From contig NW_026515468.1 in the NCBI RefSeq assembly GCF_014898815.1, positions 1 to 64,000 of the forward strand: a stretch of 64,000 nucleotides of DNA, read 5' to 3'. Below are positions 8,615-20,769 of this stretch, piece by piece (within the stretch, counting starts at the first letter, position 1; each line of letters begins with the position of its first letter). Below the pieces are notes generated by a model. It was not told the DNA's origin and did no database searches. It worked only from the letters and a program-made list of their open reading frames with translations. Both the position numbers and the translations under genes were made by a program. This stretch comes from Panonychus citri (lineage: Eukaryota > Arthropoda > Arachnida > Trombidiformes > Tetranychidae).

Positions 8615-11600
8615 ATGAAATTTGAATCAAGAATAGAGAGTCAGGATTTCTACCTTACAATAATTGATCTTCTCGACCCTTCCTGGTCATTTCTTACTGG
8701 TCATCAGATAGATGGAAGAATTTTGTTTCCAGCAACAGGTTATCTTTATAACGCTTGGCAAATGGTCTGTAGGGCTCTGAATCTCGAACCTAACGAAAAT
8801 CCAGTTGAATTTTATCAAGTTCAAATTCTTCGAGCAACACAATTCACATCAACTGCAAGTCAAATGAAATTTGTCACGAAAGTTAACGAAGATCTTGAAA
8901 CTTTCCTCATCTACGTAAATGAGAGTAAAAATGTCTGTATAACTGGAAAATATCGACTTGTGGATAAACCGACAGTAAACTTGCTACCTGTTGATTTTGA
9001 GAATATCAAAGAAAAAGAGATTATACTTCAAAAGAAGGATATTTACAAGGAACTTAGAACTCGTGGTTATGATTATTCAGGATCATTCCAAGGTGTAGAA
9101 GAAGCTTCTTCTAATGGAAGGTGGGGTATGGTCAAAGACACTGGACATTGGATTAGCTTTTCTGATGCTTGTTTACAGGTCTCGTTATTGGCTTCGAAGT
9201 CCCGTAAGCTGATTGTTCCTGTTTACATTGATTATGTTTACATGTTTCCACCTGAAACATCCAGTGCCTTTAGCGATGAAACTGTCAGATCAGTTTCTGA
9301 TTCTATTGATACTAAAAAACTTAGTGTTTATTTCAATCAAGAAACGAGAATGGGGCTCACGAGCGGTTTTATTCTTAAAGGATTAGAAGGCGAAGAAATC
9401 AGAAGAAAGATCAACACAGTGAACCACCAAATACGAAACCATAAACTAATCCCATTCAATTCATATCATAAGCTTAGCAATGAAAAAGCAATGAGACAAC
9501 AAGAGTATAGTTTTCAATGCTCGAAATTAGTTGAAAATATCGAGAGATTGAAATCAAGAAAGCTTGATCAAATAGATTTTAATGATCTTAAGCCAGAGAT
9601 CAATGAAAACGATAGTTCTGACAAAGTTTTAAGACAAATTTTAGAGTTAGAGGTACAACAATGCAGAAGTCTAATCGATGGTGCAGATTTCAACCCGAAT
9701 TTAGATAATGTTCTCAACCAATATCAAGATGCTCTGTATCGAGATTTTTTCTTTTATGAACCAGAAAAATTTTTACTTGAACAAATTCTGAGTATTGCAA
9801 GATACAATTTAATCAAGAAAAAAATCTCCATTGCATTTTGTAATTTCAATCAAAAGCTATTTGAAAACGATGTTGAAAACATTTTCAATGATTATGGATT
9901 CACAACGATGAATCATTTTATAAAGAGTGATTCTGATTCTAATGTGGTCAATATTCAGAATGGAAACACCGAAAGTGGCTCAGAATCAAAGTTATACGAT
10001 TTTATCTTTATTCGTGACAAGTCAACTCTTCTCATGTACAAAGATACCGAACCTGAAGTAAAATGCAACCAATACGACCCATTGTTGAAGAATCTATTTG
10101 ATTCACTAAAAGAAGGTGGATTTTGTCAAATTATGACAAGAACTAAATTAAGACCAGTCGAACAAGAATGGCAACAATTGATTGGAAATAATCAACAGAT
10201 CAACTTTGATTTATCAACACTAAAAAGTAACGCAACCGATGCTGGATTCACTTGGATATGTCACAAGGAGATGGTCGATGAAGGATATTGTTCAGTTCTA
10301 CTGAGACGTCCATTCGCACCTAATCCCGATCAACAGGTAACATTTATCAGAGTGAAACTTGATAATAATTATGATTGGATTGATAAGATAAAAGAATTGT
10401 CTAAAGATAAGAATCATAAAATCTGGTTAACTGGAGGTGGTTATGATAACGGGATAGTTGGACTCATCATGTGTCTGGTTAAAGATCCACATGGTTATAA
10501 TTTGAGATGTTATTATGATCCGAAAAAAGATGATAATGAAGAGATAATTGTTCCTGATGAAGTAATGGAAAGAGATTTGATAGTAAATGAAGTTGATGAA
10601 AGTGAGAGATTGGATTGTATAAAAGTGAACTTGCCAATCTTGATGATTTACAAATAGAAACAATGTCATGTTATGCTGATATTAAAACCAAAGGTGATCT
10701 TTCAAGTTTGCGATGGTTTCAATCACATCATAGTAATTGGACTCATATTCCTAAGGAGAAGCTCATCGAAGATCATGAAAAGATAACAATCTATTTTGGG
10801 TCTTTGAATTTCAAAGATGTTCTAATTGTCACAGGAAGAATTAATTTACAATTTAATATGGGCAACGACGGGTTACAAGCTGGTCCACTAATTGGAACTG
10901 AGTTTTCTGGAATAGATTCATTAGGTAATCGAATCATGGGAATGTGTGCAGCTGGAGGAATCGGAACATCTCTTTGCGTTGAAACTTATTTAACAAAGAT
11001 TCCAGTTCCAGAAAATTGGACATTAGCCGAAGCTGCAACAGTTCCTGTTGTCTATCTAACAGCTTATTATGGTTTAATTTCTCGAGGAAATTTACAATCT
11101 GGTGAAAGTGTTTTAATTCATGCAGGTTCAGGAGGAGTTGGTCAAGCAGCTATTTCGATCTGTCTATCAAGAGGCTGTCAAGTATTTACTACAGTTGGAA
11201 CACAAGAGAAACGGGATTTCATTAAGAAACGTTTCCCTTCAATCAATGATGATCATATTGGTGATTCTCGATCAACATCATTTGAAGATATGGTTATGAA
11301 AATGACCGATGGTCGAGGAGTTGATTTGGTTTTAAATTCACTTTCTGATGATAAATTAAAAGCTTCGATCAGATGCTTATCAGATTTCGGTCGCTTCATC
11401 GAAATTGGTAAATATGATATGATCCAAAACACGAAAATGGGTAAGTCTGGGCTAAATTAGCCCGGCTAATACTTTGTTTTTCATATTTGTGTATTAATAA
11501 ATTTATCCAAATAGATTCACAATTCATAGATTTCAACAAAACGTTTCATGCTTGTTGCTTGGCATTTCTGCAAGATGATGTGTTCATCAAGATGATTCCT

Positions 11601-13774
11601 GGTCGGATACAAGTTTGGAATGGTCTTATTGAGATGTTAAAAGAAGGAATCAAATCAGGCGAAGTTGTACCTCTATCGACAACGATATTCCAAATGAATC
11701 AGCTGGAAGAGTCGTTTAGGTTTATGGCAACAGGGAAACATATTGGTAAAGTTTTGATTCAAATGAGAAATGAATATGAAGATCCAAACAAAGTTGAACT
11801 TTATCGTTCAATTGGTCAAACATTTTTCGATCTTGAAAAAAGTTACATAATAACTGGTGGACTTGGAGGATTAGGACTCGAACTTGCCTATTGGATGGTA
11901 TCAAGAGGAGCGACTAATCTAGTTCTAACCTCACGTTCTGGAATCAAGACAAAATACCAAGAGTATATTTTAGAAAGAATGAGAAACAATAGTTACTCTC
12001 GAGTGAATATTATTATCTCTAATGAAGATTGTTCAACTTCAGAATCAGCTGAGAGATTAATTAATCAAGCACAAGAATTGGGCCAAATCGGTGGAGTATT
12101 TCATCTTTCTATAGTTCTAAGAGATGGACTTTTCGAAAATCAAACAGCTGAAACATTTGATGAAGCTGTCAAACCAAAAGCTATCGCTTGTCGTTATTTG
12201 GACCAATTAACTCGCTCTCTGCCCTACAATATTGATTATTTCGTATGCTTTTCTTCAATAGCTGTTGAGCTCGAAAGTATTGCACAGACCAATTATTGTT
12301 TCGGTAATGCAGCGATGGAAAATATTTGTAGGAAAAGAAGATTAGATGGACTACATGGTTTGGCTATTCGATGGGGAACAGTTGGTGATGTTGGGATATT
12401 TACAGAGATGAATGTGCGATCTAACGAGACGTTGAGCTCTCTTGAACCAATTCGTTTGAATTTAGTATTGGATTCATTTGACAAAACTTTAATGTCATCC
12501 GATGATAGTTCACTTTTCACCATAGTTTCATTTTCTGATAAAAAAAGTGCATCATCAATAGGAAATAGAAACTCATTAAAACAGAGAATCTTTCATATCC
12601 TTAGTGTTAAAGATGCAACTAAAGTTGATCCACAATCAACTTTATCTGAGCTTGGTATTGATTCATTGATGGCAGTTGAAATCAAACAAGCTCTAGATAC
12701 TGATTACGATTATTCAATGACAACCAATGAAATTCGAGAACTGAAAGTTGGTGAATTAGATGAACTCGAAAATAAATTGAAAAAATCAGAGAAGAAAAAA
12801 GTCAACTCCACTCATTCATTACCAATATACAGAAATATTTTCCATGTTCATACGCAATTATTTATCCCATTGAATAGAAGTGAATTTGGATTACCATACT
12901 TTTACTTCCCAGGTCAATCGGGTCAATTTGCTGTCGTAATTCCAGTATTTGAATCATTCTCAAAACCAGTGATTGGCATCAGTTGGACAAAAGACTGTCA
13001 GAATCTCCAATCAATGGATGAAGTTGTTAACTTTTATGTGGACTCACTTATAGCCAAATATCCAAACGAGAAAACATTTAATCTCATTGGTTTCTGCTTC
13101 GGTGGAGTGATAGCCTTCAAAGTGGCTATTAGCTTACAAAAGAAATTGGGCCAAGATTCTGTTAAAACTCTCATCATTATGGATTCATCCCCCGAAATTG
13201 TAAACAGCAAAACGAGAAATGTTTATGAAGAATATGCAGGAAAAGATGAAAGCACAATATTTATATGCTTTATATTTGATTATTTCTCACAGTATATGAG
13301 AAGTGATGAAAAGAACGAAGTGAGAACAAAACTGTTAGAGCTCGAAACGAAGCAAGAAAAATTAGAATATGCAACTGCAACTATCAACAGGGTTGGATCA
13401 TTTGAATATGATGTTAACCAAATAAGTGATGCTATTGATCTTTTTGTAGATAAGCCGAAAAAAGCTGCCGCTGTAAAAGTGGACGAAAATTTCAACGGTG
13501 AAATTGTTTTAATTCGAGGAACAGATTTACATGAGTTTAATGCAGATTTCAATCATTTGGAAGATTATGGATTATCTAAAGTAAGTTTATTAATTTATTA
13601 ATGGTGGATAATCATAATAATGAAATTCGATTCGAAAACTTTTCTTAACAGTATACAAATGGAGCTGTCACTGTTTTCAAATTACCTGGACAACACGATA
13701 ACATGATTATAGAGAATTCGAAAGAAATCACTGAGATTCTTGAAGCGTTGGCAATGAAAGCATCTACTGGATAA
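8615..13774 (+). CDS. Animal-type fatty acid synthase, 5'-truncated (DH to thioesterase), one frameshift
   Basis: Encodes the C-terminal part of type I FAS; the usual N-terminal ketosynthase and malonyl/acetyl transferase domains are absent from the window. Order: dehydratase (catalytic HQIDGRILFP at about residue 30; second Asp in WISFSDACLQ), inactive methyltransferase-like region, enoyl reductase (HAGSGGVGQ), ketoreductase (TGGLGGLG, with FSS and NYCFGNAAME active-site segments), acyl carrier protein (LGIDSLMAVE, phosphopantetheine Ser) and thioesterase. Exons: 8615-11440, 11515-13580, 13652-13774, with GT-AG introns of 74 and 71 bp. The frame slips by one base in an A run at 10621-10624, between methyltransferase-like and ER regions. 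The thioesterase nucleophile motif reads GFCFG, with Cys in place of the usual Ser; the C-terminal His (GQHDN) is present. An in-frame stop lies directly before the ATG, and the LTR of element 1 ends 44-74 bp upstream. Probably a broken or truncated paralogue unless N-terminal exons lie beyond element 1. Confidence 0.88.
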
Positions 13775-13859
13775 ATGAACTGTACTGAATAAAACTGAAA
13801 ATAAATTTTCAAATTTTATTCATCATGAAAAAGTTCTGATTCTCGATTGGAAAAGATAA

Positions 13860-14150
13860 CTATTCAATATCTATTATTGTGGGTCTTTGAATTTCAGTGA
13901 TATTCTCGTCGCAACTGGACGAGTTCCTCTTCGTTTATATCCTCTTCATGATAGTGTTCATTACATGCCATCAATTGGTATTGAGTTTTCGGTATCAATT
14001 CTTCTGGTGAACGAGTTATGGGTATTTGTAATTCTAGTGGATTAGCAACTTCATCAATAATCCAATCAAATTCATCTCGTATCCTTGTTCCTGAAAATTG
14101 GACATTAGCCGAAGCTGAAAACGTTCCTGTTGTTCCTGATATTTTGACAA
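13860..14150 (+). pseudogene. Duplicated relic of the FAS enoyl reductase domain
   Basis: About 290 bp downstream of FAS repeats the start of the ER domain: CGSLNFSDILVATGR, an IGIEFS equivalent, and VPENWTLAEAE, matching the functional copy at 10797-11045. It has frame breaks, no start, and no continuation into the NADPH-binding motif. It is too short and broken to encode anything. Confidence 0.75.
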
Positions 14151-14159
14151 TGAATGTAC

Positions 14160-14716
14160 AATTTTAATACAATGTAATTTTTGAAATCCAAACTAACCTC
14201 TAAACTGAATGATAAACTATTATCCATTTGAGATAATTAAAAAATTGATTTTTCTCATGAACTCTGAATTAATGTCTAAATAAAAGCTGATCATTGAATA
14301 AAACATAACATTAAACATAAGTTCACCCTGTAAATGATTTCATAATCAGTGGTCTAATGGTCAAACTAATGACCAAACAATTATCATTAACCCTGCAAAA
14401 AGATGATAATTGTAATACACTTGATGAACACCTACATGATGATAATGACATTGAAATGATGAGAAGAATGTTGATTAATATAATGAATGACCTTGAAAAG
14501 ATGATACGTCATGAATAAATCTTGGATAATTAAAGGTTTGAATTTAAATCTGATCAGAATTCAATGAGCTAACATGAGACAACAATCATCATGATAAAAC
14601 TAATTCGAGTATCTTTTAAACTCTAATAGAAATTCAAAAGACTCATTATTTTAGATCCTAATAAGTTAATTGTTGAAAATTTTTTTTAATTCAGAAATGA
14701 TCAACCGATAATCGAA
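14160..14716 (+). other. Intergenic DNA upstream of DEG/ENaC gene 1, repeated elsewhere
   Basis: No gene seen. The stretch 14214-14600 is clearly related to 23480-23870 upstream of DEG/ENaC gene 4 (shared ATCTGATCAGAATTCAATGAG and surrounding blocks). Part of it also resembles 18998-19050. This is the shared 5' flank of the channel gene family and probably contains the promoter. Confidence 0.6.
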
Positions 14717-15832
14717 ATGTTCCTTAAACATAAAATATCTATTTTATTCTGTTTGATTTGTTCGTTCATTTGGATGCCTCAAGTTTACGAAAAAACAATT
14801 AAGTATTTAGTGAAACAGGTCAATATGCCGAGTCGGGTTAACTTTACCGACATACGAGATCCATTTCCTGATATTTACATGAGTGTTCCGATCGACAATG
14901 AAAGTCTTGACTTACCATTTAATATTCCGGAGAATGATCGAGATAATCAAGATTATATCGATTTTATTACCGACTTGACCATTGGAGAGATTGGTAATAA
15001 TCTTCGACCTGAACTCAAACACTTCTCCATGCACATCAGGAAGCCAAATTTGCGAACTCGAGAAATCAGTCATCAATGTCCAGTGACCTATTTCACCGAT
15101 GGTTTCGAGATATTTTTCAAAATCTCATGTGTTAAGCTGCCTCCTTATCGTCGCTCAATATTTAGAATTTCCCATAACTTATCAATCTATTCATTGATAT
15201 TAACGGAACAAGGATCGATTGATAGTCTCTATGTTTCACATCGTAATGACATCACTTCAATAACCAATGGTCAAGAACATATGCTGGTCAATGTTGGTAA
15301 GCATACGAAACACACTCATCCCTTACCGGAAGGCCCTGGATGTCAGAATCGGACACAACACAGTTATCATGATTGTGTCATCGCTGAATCGAAAAGTTTG
15401 TTGAAAAGTTCATTTGAACTCAGAACAGTTGTACCTCTTTTCAATGCGACTTTTGATAACTATCGATATTTGAATTTAAACAGTTCGATGAAAAAGGAGC
15501 TCAACTTTTTCGACTGCTCTAAACGACCTGATCCATGTCGATATGTTAACTATGATACGACAACCACAATGTTGACCAATCAGTTGAATCAATCCTCTCT
15601 TACCTTTCTACTTGACCGGTCAATGGATATTCAATGTGACATTAAATATTCTTACCCTTGGACTGATTATGAAAAAGAAGTTATTGAAGTCGTTTCGATT
15701 TGGCTTGGATTCTCGGCCTTATCCGTTTTCACCCTTCTAACGGAAACTTTTTTTCTTATGCTTGGTTACGCTAAATCCATTGTAATCAAAAAGTTTCCTC
15801 AAATTTTTCCAATGCCAGCAATTAAACAATAA
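14717..15832 (+). CDS. DEG/ENaC-like channel gene 1, intact
   Basis: 371 residues, single exon. Membrane segment 1 is near residues 6-24 with almost no cytoplasmic N-terminus; it is followed by FPDIYMSVPID, the counterpart of the FPxVTxC box after TM1 of DEG/ENaC channels. A Cys-containing extracellular domain with N-glycosylation sites follows (CPVTYF, CQNRTQHSYHDC, CRYVNYD). The second membrane segment is VIEVVSIWLGFSALSVFTLL, which has the G-x-S filter signature of the family. The known family forms trimeric sodium channels for peptides, touch or salts; ligand here unknown. The lack of an N-terminal HG gating motif is unusual. Closest relatives are the other copies in this window. Confidence 0.75.
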   Translation: MFLKHKISILFCLICSFIWMPQVYEKTIKYLVKQVNMPSRVNFTDIRDPFPDIYMSVPIDNESLDLPFNIPENDRDNQDYIDFITDLTIGEIGNNLRPELKHFSMHIRKPNLRTREISHQCPVTYFTDGFEIFFKISCVKLPPYRRSIFRISHNLSIYSLILTEQGSIDSLYVSHRNDITSITNGQEHMLVNVGKHTKHTHPLPEGPGCQNRTQHSYHDCVIAESKSLLKSSFELRTVVPLFNATFDNYRYLNLNSSMKKELNFFDCSKRPDPCRYVNYDTTTTMLTNQLNQSSLTFLLDRSMDIQCDIKYSYPWTDYEKEVIEVVSIWLGFSALSVFTLLTETFFLMLGYAKSIVIKKFPQIFPMPAIKQ

Positions 15833-16606
15833 TCTAACCCAATTTTCAACCGAATCTTAATCAATCAAATCAAATCAAATCAAATCATTGTCTCTGAACT
15901 GGTGGAAATTAATCATAACCTATTCGGAGAAAAAGGCTTTTACTGACTTAATTGAGCTTTGATCTCTCTCGAATCCCGTTTGGTTAATTGAAGCTATCGG
16001 CATATTATTTGAATTGGTCCCTTAGAACTATTTAGAAATCGTTATTCTTAATTAACTAATTAAATCACTCATCAACTTATTAACAATTTTAAGTGGGATA
16101 TAAAGTTAAATAGTTAATTGCTTATTGCGAAATTATTATCATTTGATTACAAAGCCAATATCAAATTCTGTTAATTTTGCTCACTAACTAAACTATTGAT
16201 GAAAAAAAATAAAAAGTTAACTAATCAATTAAATCCTGTCTTAGACTGTACTTACCTTGGGAAGGTGTCATAAATTAATTGATTTGATCAGAAAAAAAAG
16301 TTGTCGGCTATTTTTTGCTTTTGAATTTTCGTTTTTTAAAAAACAAATTAATCAATAACTTTAAGCAATCAAAATAAGGAAACGAAACTTCTGGTATACA
16401 TGATTTTCAATTCTATTAGTATCATGCTGGTTGATTGTTCATAAGAACGACGCAATTGATGATTTATTTGTGATTAACTCCAAACTCTATGGAAACGATA
16501 ATCATTCTTACTAGTTGGTCTGAAGGACAACTGGAGTTCCAGGAAATTCAAAAGAGGCCAAGTAAGACTATAATTCCGCAATCGAAAGCAATAGTTCACT
16601 GAAAAA
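15833..16606. other. Intergenic, DEG/ENaC 1 to gustatory receptor 1
   Basis: AT-rich spacer with no supported gene. It contains a short tandem run of AAATC near 15865-15890. The last part presumably holds the receptor promoter. Confidence 0.5.
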
Positions 16607-17724
16607 ATGGACGCTAATAGATTCACTGTTATAAATTGTTGGTTAATTCAACGGGAAATTTTGAATAAACCGATCATCCATTGGGTGTTAATTATCGATA
16701 TATTATTTTGTGGTCTGTACCTTGAAATACATCAAATGGGTCACTATTTTCGATTTCCATTTCCTTCATCGAGGTTTGAAATGATTTTATTTTTCTCATT
16801 TATAATTGGACTAATTCGAACATTTCTCCAAATTCTACTAATCTTTCGACTTGACTGGTCACAATTTTGGAGCTATGTTCGTTACATTGATTTAATCAAT
16901 ATTCCAGAGGAGATATCGAGGGAAAAGAAACTACAAAGAAAGAGGAGCAATCGAGTTCTAATACAGTTCACTCTGACATTAGCTTTTCATTTATTAGGAG
17001 CTTCTTCTTATATGATATTGAAAAAGTTTAACATTGGAATGTTTCTACTCTTCACATTTTTGATATTCGGTCATTGCTGTTTACTGGTCATTCTAAATGA
17101 TTCTACTGCTTGTCTATCATTTACATTTCAAACAATAAATTCGTCAATCGAAAGGTTCAACTTTATTGACGATGAACGGATTCAACTTGATCGCTTGAAA
17201 ACTTATCAGAAAAACTATTTCTATGCGGTTCAGTCAACATTGTCAGCTGAATGTTTCTTCAAAGATTTGGTTACTTTTCATTATTCACGAAATTCATTGG
17301 ATATTATTATGTTATTTTTTTCGATTGCCTTTCGAGTGGAAGATTCGGTTCATCTAATCATTCATGTTATCTGGTCATTCATAATTTTGATAAACATACT
17401 TGCGATCACTTTTCTCACCACAAACTTGAACAGTGTCCATGTAAACTCAGAAGGAGCGCTTGAAGATTTGTATGAGCTTTCATTTGAAACTGATTCCGTT
17501 CCAATGATAGATCAGGTAAGTATTATCATTTTTTTTAATGCAAACATGATTAATTGATTGATTTGATTTCCATACAGATAAAAAGTTTTCTTAATCGAAT
17601 AACAAAAGCTAATGTTGGTTTTACTTTCGCTGATCTCGTGTTAATCTCACCCAATTTCATCACGTCACTTTTAACACTTTCATTCACTATTCTACTTGGA
17701 TTAATCAATTTTGTCAACCATTGA
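16607..17724 (+). CDS. Gustatory receptor-like seven-transmembrane protein, intact
   Basis: 351 residues from two exons: 16607-17515 and 17578-17724 (phase 0, GTAAGT donor, TACAG acceptor). Several hydrophobic segments are seen. A long intracellular-type loop containing ERFNFIDDERIQLDRLKTYQKN precedes the last membrane helices. The terminal exon reads VGFTFADLVLISPNFITSLL followed by a last hydrophobic helix, which matches the conserved TM7 region of arthropod GRs, including the intron just before it. The classic TYxxxxxQF motif is replaced by a GLINF-like end. Predicted ligand-gated cation channel in chemosensory cells; ligand unknown. It lies next to a DEG/ENaC gene, a pairing repeated in relic form at 19.6-23.3 kb. 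Confidence 0.7.
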
Positions 17725-17945
17725 AGCATTTAATCAAAATTAACACAAATATCATATGGATTAGTATTTATGAATTATTGTGAAGATTGTGTTAATCTAA
17801 AGATGGCACAACTCAATTCTAACAAATCTACTCATCAATTATGTTCACTTTGCACAATAAAAATAACTTGAGAATCAATAACTCACTTAATCAACTAATT
17901 TACTGAGCTTTCAACCAAATTCTCAACCATTACCCATTTCAGATA

Positions 17946-18954
17946 CAGTCAAGTACCTAAAATTGTCCACTTTTTGTACGGGTTATTCGTAGAGCGGGTG
18001 ATTTGAAAGGGGTGTAAATTAATCGATTATTTTTATCAAAAAAATATTTTACCTGAACTCATCCTCTAAACAATCAGAAATTGTCATGAAAACTATGAAT
18101 AATTTTAATCTTATTAAGTTATTTTGATATTGATGAGATTTAATTAAGAAAAAAATATTTGCTCTAATTAATTCAATGGGGTTAGTTCCAATTAGAAAGA
18201 TGGAGCAACTACCGATGGACAGTTTTGCGTTAAAAACACGATTTTTATCGCTCCTGATAAACTTTAATTTAATTAACTTTATCTGTGAATTTAATATTTA
18301 ATTTTGTGTTATTATTGTTTATCTTATCACACGGATCAAGTCGGTACCAAAATTATGATAGTTAAACAGTTACTTTGGTTGTTTTTTGTTACCCTTAAAA
18401 CTGAGCTATTATTGCGTTGTAATAATTTAAACCATTTTTGTTTTCTTGGTAAGTTTTGATGGTAATTTAATACAACTTTCTTTTCTAACTCAAACTCATA
18501 CTTTAAATTTTATACTTTAAATACAATTATTAAACAAATTGATTGAAAATTACTTCACATCTATAATTAAAATAATTGTTTTCACATTTTAAAAGATTGA
18601 AATTCTAATTTTCTTTTCTTTTCTTCATATCATACCTAATGAGTTAAACTATTTTTCGGACCTCATCTTCTCTTTCATCTCAACCCTTGGTACTTATTTA
18701 CAATCATCAAATTGGATCTTTGGACAATCAAATTAACCCTCAGCCAATTAATATAATTTGTAAATTTAACTTTTTGTTTTTACCTAATAATTTGTAAACC
18801 AAATCTATTGTATTTCCCCTACCCTGAGTTGTCTGGCACAACTTTCCTTCACTCGGAGGAGCTACAGATTTCCTCTGTAGTTTTAAATGTTAAATCATTA
18901 CACTTCGGTGTTCCAATAAAGTTTTGGGTACGGACAATTTCAGGTACTTGACTA
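17946..18954. mobile_element. Non-autonomous TA-flanked inverted-repeat transposon (Tc1/mariner type), about 1.0 kb
   Basis: Terminal inverted repeats of about 23 bp: the left end reads CAGTCAAGTACCTAAAATTG and the right end, on the other strand, TAGTCAAGTACCTGAAATTG. Each end is flanked by TA (17944-17945 and 18955-18956), the target duplication of Tc1/mariner transposons. There is no ORF of transposase size inside. The paralogous flank at 23460-23510 lacks the element, giving an approximate empty site. Confidence 0.8.
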
Positions 18955-18956
18955 TA

Positions 18957-19620
18957 GTTGAGTATTAGGGTAATCACCCTATTATTATAATAAATAATTG
19001 ATTTTCTTCATGAACTTTGAATTAAAGTCCAATTAAAGCTTATTATTGAATTAAAGGAAAACTTTCGCATTACTCTACATTCTGTTTTCGTCATTAAGCG
19101 CTGAATAAGTTAGCTCAAAACGAGGATCAGTTGGACTCACAGGAGGACGATGAGAATGCTTATTAAATGAAGTGAGAATTTAATGATTTTAATGAAGATG
19201 ATGGCCTAGATGTTGTTGCTGTTGATACTTAGGATGCTGATGCTTGCATTTCTGTTGATGATTAAAACACAACGTTGATCCTAATTTTGACCAAACCTTT
19301 TAATCAAAGCTTTTATCTGCAAGAAAAGACAACTTTACAAGAAAACTCATAATTCCTCATTAAATATACAGGTAAGTAAATATTGACTAATTTCTCGTTA
19401 ATTAGGAAGTTTTTTAATTTCTAAGGTAAAACTAAAATTTGAGGTATAATAATATCGAGACAGTTTTATAAATATTAATCATTCAGACATCAAATCATCC
19501 TAATTTACATGAGCATGATAGAATTAACTATAGCGCAGTAGAAAGTTAGAAGGTAAAGTTATTCTGAATATATGACAAGTAACAGTTATATTTTTGAATG
19601 ATCACAAAAATTATATAAAA
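18957..19620 (+). other. Intergenic upstream of DEG/ENaC gene 2
   Basis: No gene. The first part continues the family flank also seen at 14230 and 23500. Further on the sequence is AT-rich, with short homology to the 5' flank of DEG/ENaC gene 3 (about 21780-21936), including the stretch ending just before the start codon. Confidence 0.5.
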
Positions 19621-20736
19621 ATGGTGTTCGAACAAAAAAAAGCCATTTTATTCTTAACATGTGTTTCAGTATTATATTTACCTCATGTTTACTTTTCAAC
19701 AAAGAACCTTTTTTATGGCAAAATAATTATGCCCATTTCAGCTAAAAAGATAGACCTAAGAGATCCATTTCCTGATATTTACATGAGTGTTCCGATCGAC
19801 AATGAAAGTCTTGACTTACCATTTAATATTCCGGAGAATGATCGAGATAATCAAGATTATATCGATTTTATTACAAATTTAACCATTGGAGAGATTGGTA
19901 ATACTCTTCGACCTGAACTCAAACACTTCTCCATGTACATCAGGAAGCCAAATTTGCGAGCTCGAGAAATCAGTCATCAATGTCCAGTGACCTATTTCAC
20001 CAATGGTTTCGAGATATTTTTTAAAATCTCATGTGTTAAGCTGCCTCCTTGTCGTAGCTCAATATTCAGAATTTACCATAACTTATCAATCTATTCATTG
20101 ATATTAACGGAACAAGGATCGATTGATAGTTTTCATGTTTCGAATCGTAATGACATCACTTCAATAATCAATGGTAAAGAGCATATGCTGATCAATGTTG
20201 GTAAGCATACTAAACACACTCATCCTTTTCCCGATGGCCCTGGATGTCAGAATCGGACACAACACAGTTATCATGATTGTGTCATCGCTGAATCGAAAAG
20301 GTTGTTGAAAAGTTCATTTGAACTCTTTACAGTTGTACCTCTTTCCAATTCGACTTTTGATAACTATCGATATTTAAATCTAAATGGTAAAATGAATACA
20401 TCATCAATCTTTTCTAATTGCTATACGCCACTAGCAGCTTGTGAATACACTACTTATCATACGACCGCTACAATGTTTAATATCCATTCGAATCGATCTT
20501 CTCTTGTTTTCTCACTTGATGATTTGATTGAGATAATAGCTGATATCCAATATGATTATAGTTTCAGAGATTACCTAGAACAAGTTTTTGACGCTATCTT
20601 AGTTTTATTAGGAGCCTTAGGGTTATCTTGCGAAGCTATACTCAGACACTTTGGAACTTCTTTGTTTAGATACTTTAAATCTTTTATACGCAAATCAGTT
20701 AAAAATAAAGTGATAAAAGCTAATCAGAATTTATAA
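19621..20736 (+). CDS. DEG/ENaC-like channel gene 2, divergent C-terminus
   Basis: About 371 residues from ATG 19621, chosen because it aligns with the MxxKxKxAILFL start of the relatives. Middle and extracellular domain are nearly identical in sequence to gene 1 (FPDIYMSVPID, CQNRTQHSYHDC), but both ends differ: the N-terminal helix and the last ~100 residues belong to another subtype shared with gene 3 (KMNTSSIFSNC, CEYTTYHTTATM). TM2 reads FDAILVLLGALGLSCEAIL, still with a G-x-x-x-S-like spacing but not the GFS of genes 1, 4 and 5. The pattern of a conserved centre with alternate ends suggests gene conversion or recombination between subtypes. ORF intact. Confidence 0.7.
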   Translation: MVFEQKKAILFLTCVSVLYLPHVYFSTKNLFYGKIIMPISAKKIDLRDPFPDIYMSVPIDNESLDLPFNIPENDRDNQDYIDFITNLTIGEIGNTLRPELKHFSMYIRKPNLRAREISHQCPVTYFTNGFEIFFKISCVKLPPCRSSIFRIYHNLSIYSLILTEQGSIDSFHVSNRNDITSIINGKEHMLINVGKHTKHTHPFPDGPGCQNRTQHSYHDCVIAESKRLLKSSFELFTVVPLSNSTFDNYRYLNLNGKMNTSSIFSNCYTPLAACEYTTYHTTATMFNIHSNRSSLVFSLDDLIEIIADIQYDYSFRDYLEQVFDAILVLLGALGLSCEAILRHFGTSLFRYFKSFIRKSVKNKVIKANQNL

Positions 20737-20769
20737 GATGTTAACAATTTCACGTTGATATTATCTTTA

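Noticed and set aside
12293..13552. Antisense ORFs within FAS
   Set aside because: Shadows of the coding strand; sense strand shows conserved KR and TE motifs throughout.
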